Shown: positions 39,277 through 48,189 of the stretch, in pieces
Layout of the letters: each line of letters opens with the position of its first letter
How positions within the stretch are numbered: position 1 is the first letter of the stretch
NCBI GenBank assembly: GCA_002418775.1
Contig: DIEU01000058.1
Span: 1 to 64,000, forward strand
DNA from: Firmicutes bacterium UBA5766
Lineage (GTDB): Bacteria > Bacillota > Desulfotomaculia > Desulfotomaculales > Nap2-2B
Length of the DNA: 64,000 bases
Direction: 5' to 3'
Program-made: the position numbers and the translations under genes
The notes under the pieces: generated by a model
The model's database searches: none
What the model was told of the DNA's origin: nothing
Seen by the model: only the letters and a program-made list of their open reading frames with translations

Positions 39277-39717
39277 TTATGTCTCGATAAGGTCCTTTTT
39301 TCTAATGATCGGCCATATCTTCTGCCCGTAGATCACCTTTTCCGGTTCATCAGCTTCCTCTAAGTAATTCGTCAGGGACCACCACGCTGATCTGGAAACA
39401 CGTGTGTCTTCAGGCCATCTCAGGGTGATATAAGGCACATCTCCAATTAGAATTATCGGCCCGTCCGGAAGTTCAACATCTCTTCCATCGGCTAACAGGA
39501 TTCTTAATGTCTCGTTCTCCGGAACAACCCCAGCCATGACAAAAGGTGTTTCTTCAACCTCCACAGGCATGGATTCGTTGCCCAGGCAGACCAGAAAACC
39601 GCCATTTTCATCTTTTTGCAGATTTTCCGCAAAAAGCATCAATATTTTGCGGTGTATTATAGGATTATAATCAGCATACCAGGTTCCTTCCTTATCAATA
39701 CGCAACACAGATACCAT
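39277..39717 (-). CDS. Conserved hypothetical protein, DUF1285-like
   Basis: A 146-residue soluble protein. The start IDKEGTWYADYNPIIHRKILMLFAENL followed by VEVEETPFVMAGV resembles DUF1285-type proteins, which have this 'dG-W-x-x-...-I-x-h-x-x-i-x-x-x-F' start and 'VxVEDxPF' block. No catalytic residues are evident. Weak ribosome site (GGGTGATAAA). It stands between glycosyltransferase and sugar-transferase genes and may have no part in glycan synthesis. Family assignment is tentative. Confidence 0.6.
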   Translation of the reverse strand: MVSVLRIDKEGTWYADYNPIIHRKILMLFAENLQKDENGGFLVCLGNESMPVEVEETPFVMAGVVPENETLRILLADGRDVELPDGPIILIGDVPYITLRWPEDTRVSRSAWWSLTNYLEEADEPEKVIYGQKIWPIIRKKDLIET

Positions 39718-39760
39718 TTTATCACCCGTTCTTTCTACCCTGAAAATTAACTTGCTTTAA

Positions 39761-39778
39761 GGAGGTCAACTGCCTACG
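39761..39778. repeat. Dispersed 18-bp repeat, copy 2
   Basis: An exact second copy of GGAGGTCAACTGCCTACG (first at 18456-18473), starting three bases beyond the stop codon of the glycosyltransferase at 39781-40911. Confidence 0.55.
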
Positions 39779-39780
39779 TT

Positions 39781-40911
39781 TTAAGAATTGTGGTAAAGCA
39801 GTTTGTAATCCTGTACCATACGGGCAAGCGAAAAGTCGCTTTTTGCCTTATGATACCCTGAAATGCCTAGTTGTTTGCGCAATTCAGGATCTTCCAACAG
39901 CCTAATCAGCTTTTTTAAGGCCTGTTTTCTATCTCCGGGGTCAACTAAAAATCCTGTTTCTCCGTCCGCAACCAACTCCGGAATACCCCCGATAATATTG
40001 GCCAAAACCGGCAGTCTGTTTAACATAGCCTCTATTATAGTCAGCGGCAGCCCTTCCCAGAGTGAAAACAGGCAGAATACATCAAAATCCCCCATTAAAG
40101 AAGCGGCGTTTTCCCTGCTTCCCAGGAGGAAAACTCGCTTCTGCAAACATTTTAAGTTTATGTAGTCCTCACACTCATTTTTCAAGGGTCCGTCCCCGAT
40201 TAGGACAAAATATATGTTTGGTCTGCTGCCGGCAGATAACAAATCAGCCGCTAACTCCAGAAAATAAAGTGGGTTTTTTTGTGCGCTCAACCTGCAGACA
40301 GTTCCAACCAGAAGATCATCGGCGCTTAGGCCCAGTTCAGCCCTCAGTAAACCCGTATTTAAAAAACCGTAACAGGGGACTCCATTATATATAACAGTCA
40401 ATTTTGAAGGAGCTATACGTCTCCTTATACCCCAATTGAAATCCGCTTTTGATACACAGACCAGGTTTGAGCTTATAACTGCGGCCGCTTTTTCCGCCGC
40501 CGTATAAATAAATTGCTTTAACCTGCCCTGTTCCGGAGTAATCCCCCAACCGTGAACGGTAAAAAGTATTTTCCTTGTCCCGGCCAGAAAAGCCGCCGCC
40601 CTGCCAAGTATACCCGCTTTCGAACTGTGGCAGTGGACTATGTCAAAGCTACTTCCGGCCATCAACCGGTTAAGTTTCCATAGAGCGCTCAGATCATTCA
40701 ATAAAGAAACTCTGCGGCGCAGTTGGGGAAGCTCGACAATTTTTACTGTATCAAGCTCTTTTAACCATTTAACCAGTTCTCCTCCAGGACTGCAGGCCAC
40801 TGTAATTTCAAAATTATCCTGAAAAAGGCTGCTGACTAGATAATAAAGTATTTTTTGCGCACCGCCAAGTTCTGAAAGGGTGATCACATAAAGTATTTTT
40901 ATCTTTTTCAA
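39781..40911 (-). CDS. Glycosyltransferase family 4
   Basis: A 376-residue GT-B enzyme: N-terminal acceptor domain starting LYVITLSELGGAQKILYYL, and C-terminal nucleotide-sugar domain with VGTVCRLSAQKNP, VLIGDGPLKNECE and the E-x7-E region FSLWEGLPLTIIEAM. It transfers a sugar from a nucleotide donor to a lipid-linked or glycan acceptor in the cytoplasm. It sits directly downstream of the ligase/TPR gene, so most likely works in the same surface polysaccharide. Donor and acceptor are unknown. Confidence 0.93.
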   Translation of the reverse strand: MKKIKILYVITLSELGGAQKILYYLVSSLFQDNFEITVACSPGGELVKWLKELDTVKIVELPQLRRRVSLLNDLSALWKLNRLMAGSSFDIVHCHSSKAGILGRAAAFLAGTRKILFTVHGWGITPEQGRLKQFIYTAAEKAAAVISSNLVCVSKADFNWGIRRRIAPSKLTVIYNGVPCYGFLNTGLLRAELGLSADDLLVGTVCRLSAQKNPLYFLELAADLLSAGSRPNIYFVLIGDGPLKNECEDYINLKCLQKRVFLLGSRENAASLMGDFDVFCLFSLWEGLPLTIIEAMLNRLPVLANIIGGIPELVADGETGFLVDPGDRKQALKKLIRLLEDPELRKQLGISGYHKAKSDFSLARMVQDYKLLYHNS

Positions 40912-40987
40912 AAAGCCCCGGCCTCCAAGGCGGCTCCCTATATTATCTATATTTCTTCCCGGCCTGTTGCAGTATGTCGTCTGCCTG

Positions 40988-43540
40988 CTACTGAACTTGG
41001 GCTGTTACGGGGATCTCACTCGACGTAATACTTACCTTCGAACCCGGAATCAAGAATTTTAACTGTTGAAATGCCTGGCTGAATGATTGATCTATCGCCG
41101 TTGCCTTTTCCAGGAAATCTTTTGATTCCTGTTCTTTCCCCTGATTATCTTTAAGCAGGGCCAGCCAGAGAAAAGCCTCGCCTTTGTTCTGGTCATCCGC
41201 AGCGGCATTTTGTAAATACTTTTCGGCCTCGGCTAGATTGCCTAGAAGCAAGTATGATTGACCTTCATATAGCTGTATACCAGGAGTGACAGACAACATG
41301 GGACCATCTCTCCACAACTTTTTTTCATCCGCGCTCAGGCCGGACAACCGGTTATTTATAAGCGAAGGCACTTTGAGAGTCTCCTGTAGATACGACCGGG
41401 CTGATTCTTTCTTACCCTGAGAAAGTTCAGATCTTCCAATAGCGGCACAAGTTTTGGCAAGATTCTCATAACCTGAAATGTTATACGGAGCGAGTTCTAT
41501 CGCCTGTTTGGCATAGCTTAATGACTGGTCGAACTTTCCCGTATACGCAGATAAGGTAGACAGATCCTGTTTGCAGGAAGAGCTGTAACGGCTCAACTGA
41601 GAAGCGCGGCGGGCTTCATCTGAAGATTTTTGATAATTACCTTCATTGAAATAAAGACCGGCCAGTCTTAAGCGGTATTCGGCGTATAATGGGTTCCGGG
41701 CTGCGGCCAACTGAACATACTGTAATTGTTTTTGTATATTTTGTGACTGTTCTGCTGCTTTAGAAAAATACATACTGGCTGATGCAAGACTCATTCCCAA
41801 CAAAAAGAATAACAAGCAAGCAAATGAAGAAACACTTAATATAACCGGGTTTAGGGGTTTTGAATTTCTTGCTGAGACAGCCGGTTGTTTCCCGGATTCG
41901 TCGGCCTTCCGGCGCTTCTTTCTTCTGCTGGCGCTTTCCTTAATTTCTTTAGATTGTCTCCCTGATAAATCCGGCAACACTAGCTGACCTTGATCAAAGA
42001 CCTGATCAGCCTTGGGCATGGTTTCCAAAGACCGCATACAGGCAAATAACATCCACAGAGCCATAGTTAAGGCGGATAAAGAAAGGTTAAAATCTATTAA
42101 GGCATGTCCACCGGCCACAACAGCGCCGGCAAACAACGATACAGCCAGTATCCGGCGATTACTGTCCGGCGGTGACGTGCGGTAAACGCGGTGACCCGTC
42201 CAAAGAAACACCGCCCAAATGCCCAAAATAACCAGCAGTCCTATAATCCCTGTCTCGACAGCTACTTGAAAGTAGTAACTGTGCACTTGTGTAGAATTAT
42301 ATAAGTAATTCTGGAAGGAACGATAGGCCTCTTCCCATCCCCCTCCTCCCCAACCGAGCAAGGGGCGGGCTTTAATCATGTCCAGCGCATCCTGGACAAA
42401 GTAGAACCTTTCAAAAGCATTCCGCAAGTAACTGAAAGAAGCTATCTGCTTGATCAATCCCGGATTCAAGGCTGCGCCAACTGCTGCAGCAGCTATGATT
42501 ACAATTCCCGTACCCGCCAGGGTCCATTTCGTCTTCTGACGGGATTTCAACCACGTAAGCATACCCTTGTCCAGCATAAAGTTATATAAATACTGTAAAA
42601 CGGCAAGGACAACCAACCCTGCAAAGAACCACAGCCATGCAAGACCCATCCGCTTGGCCTGAGCGAGTATGACAAATTTGTAGATGACCGGGTAGGCGAT
42701 AATACCGGGAACAAGCACATTGATCAGTACAGGCAGGCGTTTGGACCAGTCAAGTATCACAAGATAAACAATAAATACAACCGCTGCCACCAAGAGGCCT
42801 GCGCGTGACTTGGCTCCAAAAAGGACAACCAGAAGAGTAAAATTGATTAAGATATAGAGGTAACCATACAGCTTTATTTTTTGGAGCCACCCCGGCAGTA
42901 TTTGCTTAAGAAAACGGTCATTAATAGTATCTGATATGGTCAGAGCGCCGTATCTTTGCCAGAAATATAAACCCAGAAACAAAGCTATAGCCAGGTAACT
43001 TGAAAGGGCGTTCGGATATTGGAAAGTCGAATAGATCCTGCTGTATAAAAAGCCATCCTTAATATAGACCAGGCCGGTGGCGGTTGCCAATCCTGCAATG
43101 GCCACACCGAAAGCTGCCAGATAAACAGCGTTCAGCATCTGGTGCAGAGATCTTTCATCTTTAATCAACTGCACAACCAGCCAGTAAACAGAAAAGTAAA
43201 GGATATTTTTGATAAATTCATCAAGAGCCAACCCGTAATTAGCCGCATTGACCGCAGAAAACAGATATACTACGGGAAAGGCTGCAATTAAATAATCAAG
43301 TGGATATGACAAAAAGGTATATTCTCTTTCTGAGTGTTTCCAAAGCCAGGCAAACCAAACCAGGATGGATGCCAAGATAAGAAAAAACTGCTGGTCAGTG
43401 TTAAAAAACAGACCTCTGAAAAAGGGCGCCAGAACAAGGATACCCGCCAAACCCCAAAAAGCGACCTGGTGAGTCCATGGCTTGGGGATTACGGATACAG
43501 ACTGAGTTCCTTGTCCTGCCTTGAGCGTAGCTTTTGCCAT
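40988..43540 (-). CDS. O-antigen ligase/polymerase with TPR repeats
   Basis: An 850-residue membrane protein: about 11-12 helices (25-520) with the Wzy_C/O-antigen ligase loop GWGGGGWEEAYRSFQNYLY...STQVHSYYFQVAVETG, a lysine-rich linker (540-580), a last helix (590-615) and TPR repeats (about 620-840; PLYAEYRLRLAGLYFNEGNYQKS). Such proteins polymerise or ligate lipid-linked glycans on the outer face. In a Gram-positive it may transfer polymer to proteins or wall. Encoded upstream of a glycosyltransferase and downstream of the transposon relic. Confidence 0.88.
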   Translation of the reverse strand: MAKATLKAGQGTQSVSVIPKPWTHQVAFWGLAGILVLAPFFRGLFFNTDQQFFLILASILVWFAWLWKHSEREYTFLSYPLDYLIAAFPVVYLFSAVNAANYGLALDEFIKNILYFSVYWLVVQLIKDERSLHQMLNAVYLAAFGVAIAGLATATGLVYIKDGFLYSRIYSTFQYPNALSSYLAIALFLGLYFWQRYGALTISDTINDRFLKQILPGWLQKIKLYGYLYILINFTLLVVLFGAKSRAGLLVAAVVFIVYLVILDWSKRLPVLINVLVPGIIAYPVIYKFVILAQAKRMGLAWLWFFAGLVVLAVLQYLYNFMLDKGMLTWLKSRQKTKWTLAGTGIVIIAAAAVGAALNPGLIKQIASFSYLRNAFERFYFVQDALDMIKARPLLGWGGGGWEEAYRSFQNYLYNSTQVHSYYFQVAVETGIIGLLVILGIWAVFLWTGHRVYRTSPPDSNRRILAVSLFAGAVVAGGHALIDFNLSLSALTMALWMLFACMRSLETMPKADQVFDQGQLVLPDLSGRQSKEIKESASRRKKRRKADESGKQPAVSARNSKPLNPVILSVSSFACLLFFLLGMSLASASMYFSKAAEQSQNIQKQLQYVQLAAARNPLYAEYRLRLAGLYFNEGNYQKSSDEARRASQLSRYSSSCKQDLSTLSAYTGKFDQSLSYAKQAIELAPYNISGYENLAKTCAAIGRSELSQGKKESARSYLQETLKVPSLINNRLSGLSADEKKLWRDGPMLSVTPGIQLYEGQSYLLLGNLAEAEKYLQNAAADDQNKGEAFLWLALLKDNQGKEQESKDFLEKATAIDQSFSQAFQQLKFLIPGSKVSITSSEIPVTAQVQ

Positions 43541-43640
43541 CTATTACAATACCCCTTCAATAAATTATTGATTTATTAAGGATATTTCTCCGGCCTTTGA
43601 CAGTATTCCTGCTGATAAAACATTTTTTGTGGGAATTAGG

Positions 43641-43665
43641 AATTAGGGGGACACCATACTAAATA
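43641..43665. repeat. Left inverted repeat of TnpA_REP element
   Basis: GGGGACACCATACTAAAT at 43647-43664 is repeated exactly inverted at 44397-44414; flanking bases extend the similarity to about 25 bp. Confidence 0.85.
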
Positions 43666-43715
43666 TTTTATTTTTATCCTTGAAAACTATCCCTATAATA
43701 TAGTATGATTAAGTT

Positions 43716-44375
43716 ATGGCCAGGATAGCACGCATTGTGGCCCCCGGCGTGCCCCATCACGTTACTTAGCGGGGCAACCGGCGGCAGCAAACATTCTTTT
43801 GCGACGAGGACTACAAAGCCTACCTGCATCTGCTGGCACAATGGTGTTCCCAGTGGAGAATGGAGGTTTGGGCGTATTGCCTGATGCCCAACCACATCCA
43901 TCTCATCGTCGTGCCGCCGTCGAAAGAGGCTTTAACCAGGGCGATTGCGGAAACTCATCGCCGCTACACCAGCCGGGTGAACTTACGGGAATGCTGGAGG
44001 GGACACTTGTGGCAAGGGCGCTTTTCTTCGTTTCCGCTGAGTGAGACTCACCTGTACTCCGCGGTCCGCTACGTAGAACGTAATCCCGTTCGGGCCGGAC
44101 TGGTCAAAGAGCCCTGGCAGTATCCCTGGAGCAGCGCCGCGGCTCACCTTGCGGGGTGTGAAGACCGGTTGGTGCGGGTCGGGCCGTTACTGGAGATGTT
44201 TGGAGACTGGCGAGAATACCTGATCCGGGACATTCCGGAAGAGGACGTTCAGGTATTGCGACGTCACGAACGGACGGGACGACCGCTTGGCGACGAGAAT
44301 TTTCTTGCCGGCCTGGAGGAAGCGCTGGGACAGAGTTTGCAACCGCGCAAAAGAGGACCCCGACGAAAGGATTAA
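43716..44375 (+). pseudogene. Y1/REP-associated transposase, stop in codon 18
   Basis: From the ATG at 43716 the frame reads MARIARIVAPGVPHHVT, then TAG (43767-43769), then RGNRRQQTFF; the family has Q at that place (HHVTQRGNRRQ), so a single C-to-T change made the stop. The rest is intact to 44375: HUH motif PNHIHLIV, then YVERNPVRAGLV and WPWSSAAAH-like YPWSSAAAH. The catalytic Tyr region is downstream. An in-frame ATG at 43860 would lack the N-terminus. So it is probably dead, unless the TAG is read through. Confidence 0.85.
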
Positions 44376-44395
44376 GCAAGAGTAACAGGGTATAT

Positions 44396-44420
44396 AATTT
44401 AGTATGGTGTCCCCTTAATT
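44396..44420. repeat. Right inverted repeat of TnpA_REP element
   Basis: The inverse of the left repeat. The minus-strand reading GGG-ACA-CCA-TAC-TAA within it forms the end (GTPY, stop) of the HARE-HTH coiled-coil gene. Confidence 0.85.
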
Positions 44421-45796
44421 AACGCATATAGTTTCAAGACCAGTCTGATTAAAGGAGATCTTAATTCCCTCTGCAGTCTTCTGTATTCCTCACGTGAATT
44501 GATTAAATCCTGTTGAAGGAAACGGAGGGAATGCCCCAAATCCTCCTCATTTCTTAAAGCTTCCTGCAGACTGTTGTTTAAGGTGTCTATCTCCTCCTGC
44601 AGTATAACTTCTTTCTTGCCGGTCACCTCTTTTGTGCGTTCGAGTTTCTGGCGCAATTCAATTATTTCTGTCTGCAGTTCGGCTACCTTTGTGGTATGCC
44701 GCTCTTTTAACTCAGCCAGACGGGTTTTATTTTCCCTGTCCCTCTCCTGGTATTGCTGCAGCCGCGCCTGTAATGCCTCAATATTTCCCTGGGCTTGAAC
44801 CAGCGCCTCTTTATACTGATATTTCTCAGCTTCTTTTTCACGCGCCTTTTTCACCCAAAGCCGGCACTGGTACAGGATGCTGTTCGCTTTCGCTTCAAGC
44901 TTGTTTATGTGCCCCCTGTACCTGAAAATCTCTTTCTTGCGCAGGTTGAGCAGCAGGTCTTTTTCCGCCATTTGGGTAACCATCTGCTCATGCTGGCCAA
45001 TTTCTTCAGCCCTCAAAGCCAGAGCGGCGGCCGCTTCTTTATGAGCCAGGGCGATTTCGTCCAGCCTTTCTTTTAAGACAGACTCTCTCTTCTGCATTTG
45101 ATCCCTGTATCGTGACCAGGATGCTTTTTGCCTGATTAAGACGTTCAGAAATTTTTTCATCAAGCTCTCATAAACCACGCGTAGAGTTGGATCATAGGAC
45201 CAGATTCCATCCGCGACCTTTTGAAAATAGGGGAATTTGCGGAGCATGTCTTCAACGTCTTTTAATCTTGTTTGACGCCAGACAGATACAATTTCGAATA
45301 CCTGCCGGGCTGACAGGCCGGCGGGATAAAGCTTCAATGACTTGATGACCATGTCTTTTAAAGAATATAAAGCCGATTCGACTTCCCATTCCGTCAGACC
45401 CCAGTGACCGTTCTTCAGTTGAATGAAGCGGCCGTCGGAAATAAGGCTGGTCTCCTCGGCAATGATTCTTTTAAAATTTTTATTCTTGTTTTTTGCATTA
45501 CCTCCCCGCATAACCTCCTTCAAGTTTAACGGCTGCTGCCTTTTTAAAAGAAGAGCGTAAAAGGCGTCGTTTTCCCGCCTGCCTTCAAGATTCAAACGCC
45601 AGGAATTCTTTTGATCACGAAAGAAACAGGAATGCTGACGCAAGCACAGGATTATTTTATCTTCGACCTTTAACGGTTCATAATCCTGCATCATTTTTTG
45701 TTGAACATATGGGGTTAACTCAGCCACATTCAGGGTTTCGAAAAAAAACAGTGTTTTTTTAAGGACATCATTAAGAGAGTAAAGTTCCCCCGCCAT
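44399..45796 (-). CDS. HARE-HTH and coiled-coil protein
   Basis: About 465 residues from the ATG at 45796 (AAAGGTGG upstream); a longer frame reaches 45829. The N-terminal half holds two winged-helix-like units. The first, with RFIQLKNGHWGLTEWE, matches the HARE-HTH domain of RNA polymerase delta subunit and some restriction enzymes. From about 215 to 455 the chain is a long heptad-rich coiled coil (KERLDEIALAHKEAAAALAL, QEEIDTLNNSLQEAL). No membrane helix. The domain is thought to sense or bind DNA; the coiled coil suggests a dimer or scaffold. The original C-terminus was probably replaced by the inserted element. Confidence 0.7.
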   Translation of the reverse strand: MAGELYSLNDVLKKTLFFFETLNVAELTPYVQQKMMQDYEPLKVEDKIILCLRQHSCFFRDQKNSWRLNLEGRRENDAFYALLLKRQQPLNLKEVMRGGNAKNKNKNFKRIIAEETSLISDGRFIQLKNGHWGLTEWEVESALYSLKDMVIKSLKLYPAGLSARQVFEIVSVWRQTRLKDVEDMLRKFPYFQKVADGIWSYDPTLRVVYESLMKKFLNVLIRQKASWSRYRDQMQKRESVLKERLDEIALAHKEAAAALALRAEEIGQHEQMVTQMAEKDLLLNLRKKEIFRYRGHINKLEAKANSILYQCRLWVKKAREKEAEKYQYKEALVQAQGNIEALQARLQQYQERDRENKTRLAELKERHTTKVAELQTEIIELRQKLERTKEVTGKKEVILQEEIDTLNNSLQEALRNEEDLGHSLRFLQQDLINSREEYRRLQRELRSPLIRLVLKLYALIKGTPY

Positions 45797-45982
45797 ATAT
45801 AAACCACCTTTCCCAAGATCCTCTTCCAAATGAAATAATTTGATATAAAATAATTCAATTGGTAATTGCTACTTTCCTTTAAAATAATAGATAAATATTC
45901 CACTATTTACCTGCATAATCTGCAGAATAACGATCGGAATCTGTCCTATATCCGAATATATGTCAATATAGTTCAGGTAAAT

Positions 45983-46029
45983 AAAAAATCCAGCAGAATA
46001 TTCTTTTCCGAATAGACCAGACTGGATTT
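45983..46029 (-). terminator. Terminator of guaB
   Basis: Minus strand AAATCCAG and CTGGATTT pair, with an inner TATTC/GAATA stem, followed by TTTT, about 40 bases after the guaB stop. Confidence 0.85.
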
Positions 46030-46069
46030 CCGGTATTAAATAATTGATACCTGTTATTTATTTTGTTTT

Positions 46070-47527
46070 TTATCTCAAACTGTAGTTAGGCGCTTCCTTG
46101 GTTATAGTCACATCGTGCGGATGGCTCTCCCTTAAACCGGCTGGTGTGATGCGGATAAAGAAAGTCCTGGTTTTTAGATCATCAATATTACTCACGCCGC
46201 AATAACCCATCCCTGCCTTCAACCCACCAATAAGCTGAAAAACTGTCTCCGCAAGCGAGCCTTTATAGGGAACGCGGCCTTCTACCCCCTCGGGAACCAT
46301 CTTTGACTGCGCTTCCTGAAAGTAGCGGTCCCTGCCCCCTTCCTTCATTGCGCCAAGGGATCCCATTCCCCTGTATACCTTATAACTGCGTCCCTGGTAT
46401 ATCTCAATGTCACCCGGGCTTTCCTCGGCGCCGGCAAATAGGCTTCCGATCATTACAACATCAGCCCCGGCTGCGATTGCCTTGGTAATGTCGCCCGAAT
46501 ACTTAATTCCACCGTCTCCTATAACGGGCACATCATATTTGGCGGCTTCCCTTGCGCAGTCATATATAGCCGTAATTTGAGGAATACCGGTACCGGCCAC
46601 TATCCTGGTAGTACAAATGGCGCCGGGGCCTATGCCCACTTTGACAGCGTCTGCGCCAGCCTCGATCAGAGCCCTTGTGCCGGCTGCGGTACCAACATTG
46701 CCGGCTATAATATCCACACCGGGGTGCCTGTTTTTAATGTCTTTTACCATTTCGAGCACCTGACGCTGGTGGCCGTGAGCCGAGTCAACAACGATTGCAT
46801 CAACTCCTGCTTCAACCAGGGCATCTATCCTGTTCATCGAATCAAGACCGATTCCCCCTGCAGCAGCCACTAAAAGCCTGCTGCGCTTATCCTTGGCGGA
46901 GGAAGGGTATTGCCGCGCCTTTTCGATATCTTTAATTGTAATCAGACCGCACAAGTTAAAATCCTTATCAACAATAGGAAGTTTTTCTACCTTATGGTGC
47001 TGAAGTATCTCCTTGGCCTGCTCTATAGTAGTGCCGACAGGGGAAGTTATCAGATCATCCTTGGTCATAACTTCACGTATCGGCCTGTTGAAATCTTTCT
47101 CAAAGCGCAGATCACGGTTGGTAAGTATACCAACCAACTTCTTGCCCACGGTAATCGGCACGCCTGAAATACGGTAGCGCTCCATCAGCGCAAGGGCTTC
47201 GCTGATTAGATTGTCCGGAGAAAGAAAAAAGGGATCCGAAATAATCCCGTGTTCGGATCTTTTTACCTTGTCAACCTCAATAGCCTGCCGCTCCGCAGGC
47301 ATATTTTTATGAATTACACCAATTCCGCCCTCCCTTGCCATGGCTACCGCAAGGCGCGCTTCAGTAACTGTATCCATGGCAGCGCTCATCAGCGGGACGT
47401 TTAACGTTATATTGCGGGTCAGTCTCGTTGAAACATCCACGTCCTTGGGCAGTACTTCCGAGGCAGAAGGAACCAACAAAACGTCATCAAAAGTTAAACC
47501 AACGGCGGCAAACCGATCAGGAAACAA
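46070..47527 (-). CDS. guaB: IMP dehydrogenase
   Basis: Oxidises IMP to XMP with NAD, the committed step to GMP. 485 residues, full length: TIM-barrel halves around two CBS domains (about 95-205; YRISGVPITVGKKLVGILTN), catalytic loop GIGPGAICTTRIVAGTGIPQ with Cys in the CTT motif, phosphate site IGDGGIKYSGD and flap region YRGMGSLGAM. The ATG follows AAAGGGAGG. Stands as a single gene with its own TATAAT at 47566-47571 and a terminator on both sides. Confidence 0.97.
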   Translation of the reverse strand: MFPDRFAAVGLTFDDVLLVPSASEVLPKDVDVSTRLTRNITLNVPLMSAAMDTVTEARLAVAMAREGGIGVIHKNMPAERQAIEVDKVKRSEHGIISDPFFLSPDNLISEALALMERYRISGVPITVGKKLVGILTNRDLRFEKDFNRPIREVMTKDDLITSPVGTTIEQAKEILQHHKVEKLPIVDKDFNLCGLITIKDIEKARQYPSSAKDKRSRLLVAAAGGIGLDSMNRIDALVEAGVDAIVVDSAHGHQRQVLEMVKDIKNRHPGVDIIAGNVGTAAGTRALIEAGADAVKVGIGPGAICTTRIVAGTGIPQITAIYDCAREAAKYDVPVIGDGGIKYSGDITKAIAAGADVVMIGSLFAGAEESPGDIEIYQGRSYKVYRGMGSLGAMKEGGRDRYFQEAQSKMVPEGVEGRVPYKGSLAETVFQLIGGLKAGMGYCGVSNIDDLKTRTFFIRITPAGLRESHPHDVTITKEAPNYSLR

Positions 47528-47577
47528 GAAAAGTCCTCCCTTTAAGCTTTAATCAAATTTGGTTTTTATTATAGCAT

Positions 47578-47604
47578 AAAGGACTGGCCCCGGGCCAGTC
47601 CTTT
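47578..47604 (-). terminator. Hairpin between flavin-binding gene and guaB
   Basis: AAAGGACTGGCC and GGCCAGTCCTTT form a perfect 12-bp stem around three bases, 22 bases beyond the stop of the 47626-47988 gene. Immediately after it comes ATGCTATAAT, the probable -10 of guaB, so the terminator and guaB promoter abut. Confidence 0.75.
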
Positions 47605-47625
47605 AGTTGACCAGACTTTTAATAA

Positions 47626-47988
47626 TTAAAAAGCAAGGGCTTCATCTACATTAATTATTATTACATGGTTGATGGTCCCACGTTCTGCATATTCCTTTTT
47701 AAATTTTTCAAAAAGCTCGCCGGAAGTAACAATTTCAGCCTTGCCCCAGACGCGCCACCCTTTTCTGGTTGCAGGATCAAAAGCCGTGGCAGATATAAAG
47801 GGGTTCTCCTGCAGATTTTTTACAGTGCGCGGCGATCTCAAGTTGACAAAAGCCAAACGTTCGTCATCAAGAAGGCGCAGCGAGCCTTTCAAGGAAACAT
47901 TCGGCATGCAGTTCTTATCAGCGGTCGCCACCAGGGCCGGTTTATAGTCGCCAATAGCTTTAACAACTTCCTCTGACATTTTAGCCAT
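47626..47988 (-). CDS. Pyridoxamine 5'-phosphate oxidase-like flavoprotein
   Basis: A 120-residue split-barrel FMN-binding protein: LVATADKNCMPNVSLKGSLRLLD, FVNLRSPRTVKNLQENPFISA, GWRVWGKAEI. Members of this short group bind FMN or similar and lack the residues for PNP oxidation; the true substrate is unknown. The ATG follows AAGGAGGG. Single-gene unit ending in the hairpin at 47578-47604. Confidence 0.85.
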   Translation of the reverse strand: MAKMSEEVVKAIGDYKPALVATADKNCMPNVSLKGSLRLLDDERLAFVNLRSPRTVKNLQENPFISATAFDPATRKGWRVWGKAEIVTSGELFEKFKKEYAERGTINHVIIINVDEALAF

Positions 47989-48189
47989 CCAAACTATCCC
48001 TCCTTAATTATTTTGGAAAAAAGATTTCCCCCCTTTAATAAATTAGCGGCCGGGCATCACCAAAGCCTCCCCGCTTAAGATAAGCTGGTCATTCTGATTT
48101 TTACAGGTTGTCTTTAAACGAATTTTCTTCTACAAGTATAAAGTCAGGCAACAAACAGTGTCAATGTTTGACGTTAAATCCTTGAACGC

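Larger units (their letters stand above)
43641..44420 (+). mobile_element. Inactive IS200-like/TnpA_REP element
   Basis: A 780-bp unit bounded by inverted repeats and containing only a Y1-type transposase pseudogene. It is inserted between the ligase/TPR gene and the HARE-HTH gene, and its right repeat supplies the last codons and stop of the latter. Elements with similar 'ggtgtcccc' ends are frequent in Desulfotomaculum-like genomes (general knowledge). Confidence 0.8.

Noticed and set aside
43767..43769. TAG in the transposase as pyrrolysine or programmed readthrough
   Set aside because: No pyl genes are visible and the family has Gln (CAG) here, so a C-to-T nonsense change is the simpler reading.
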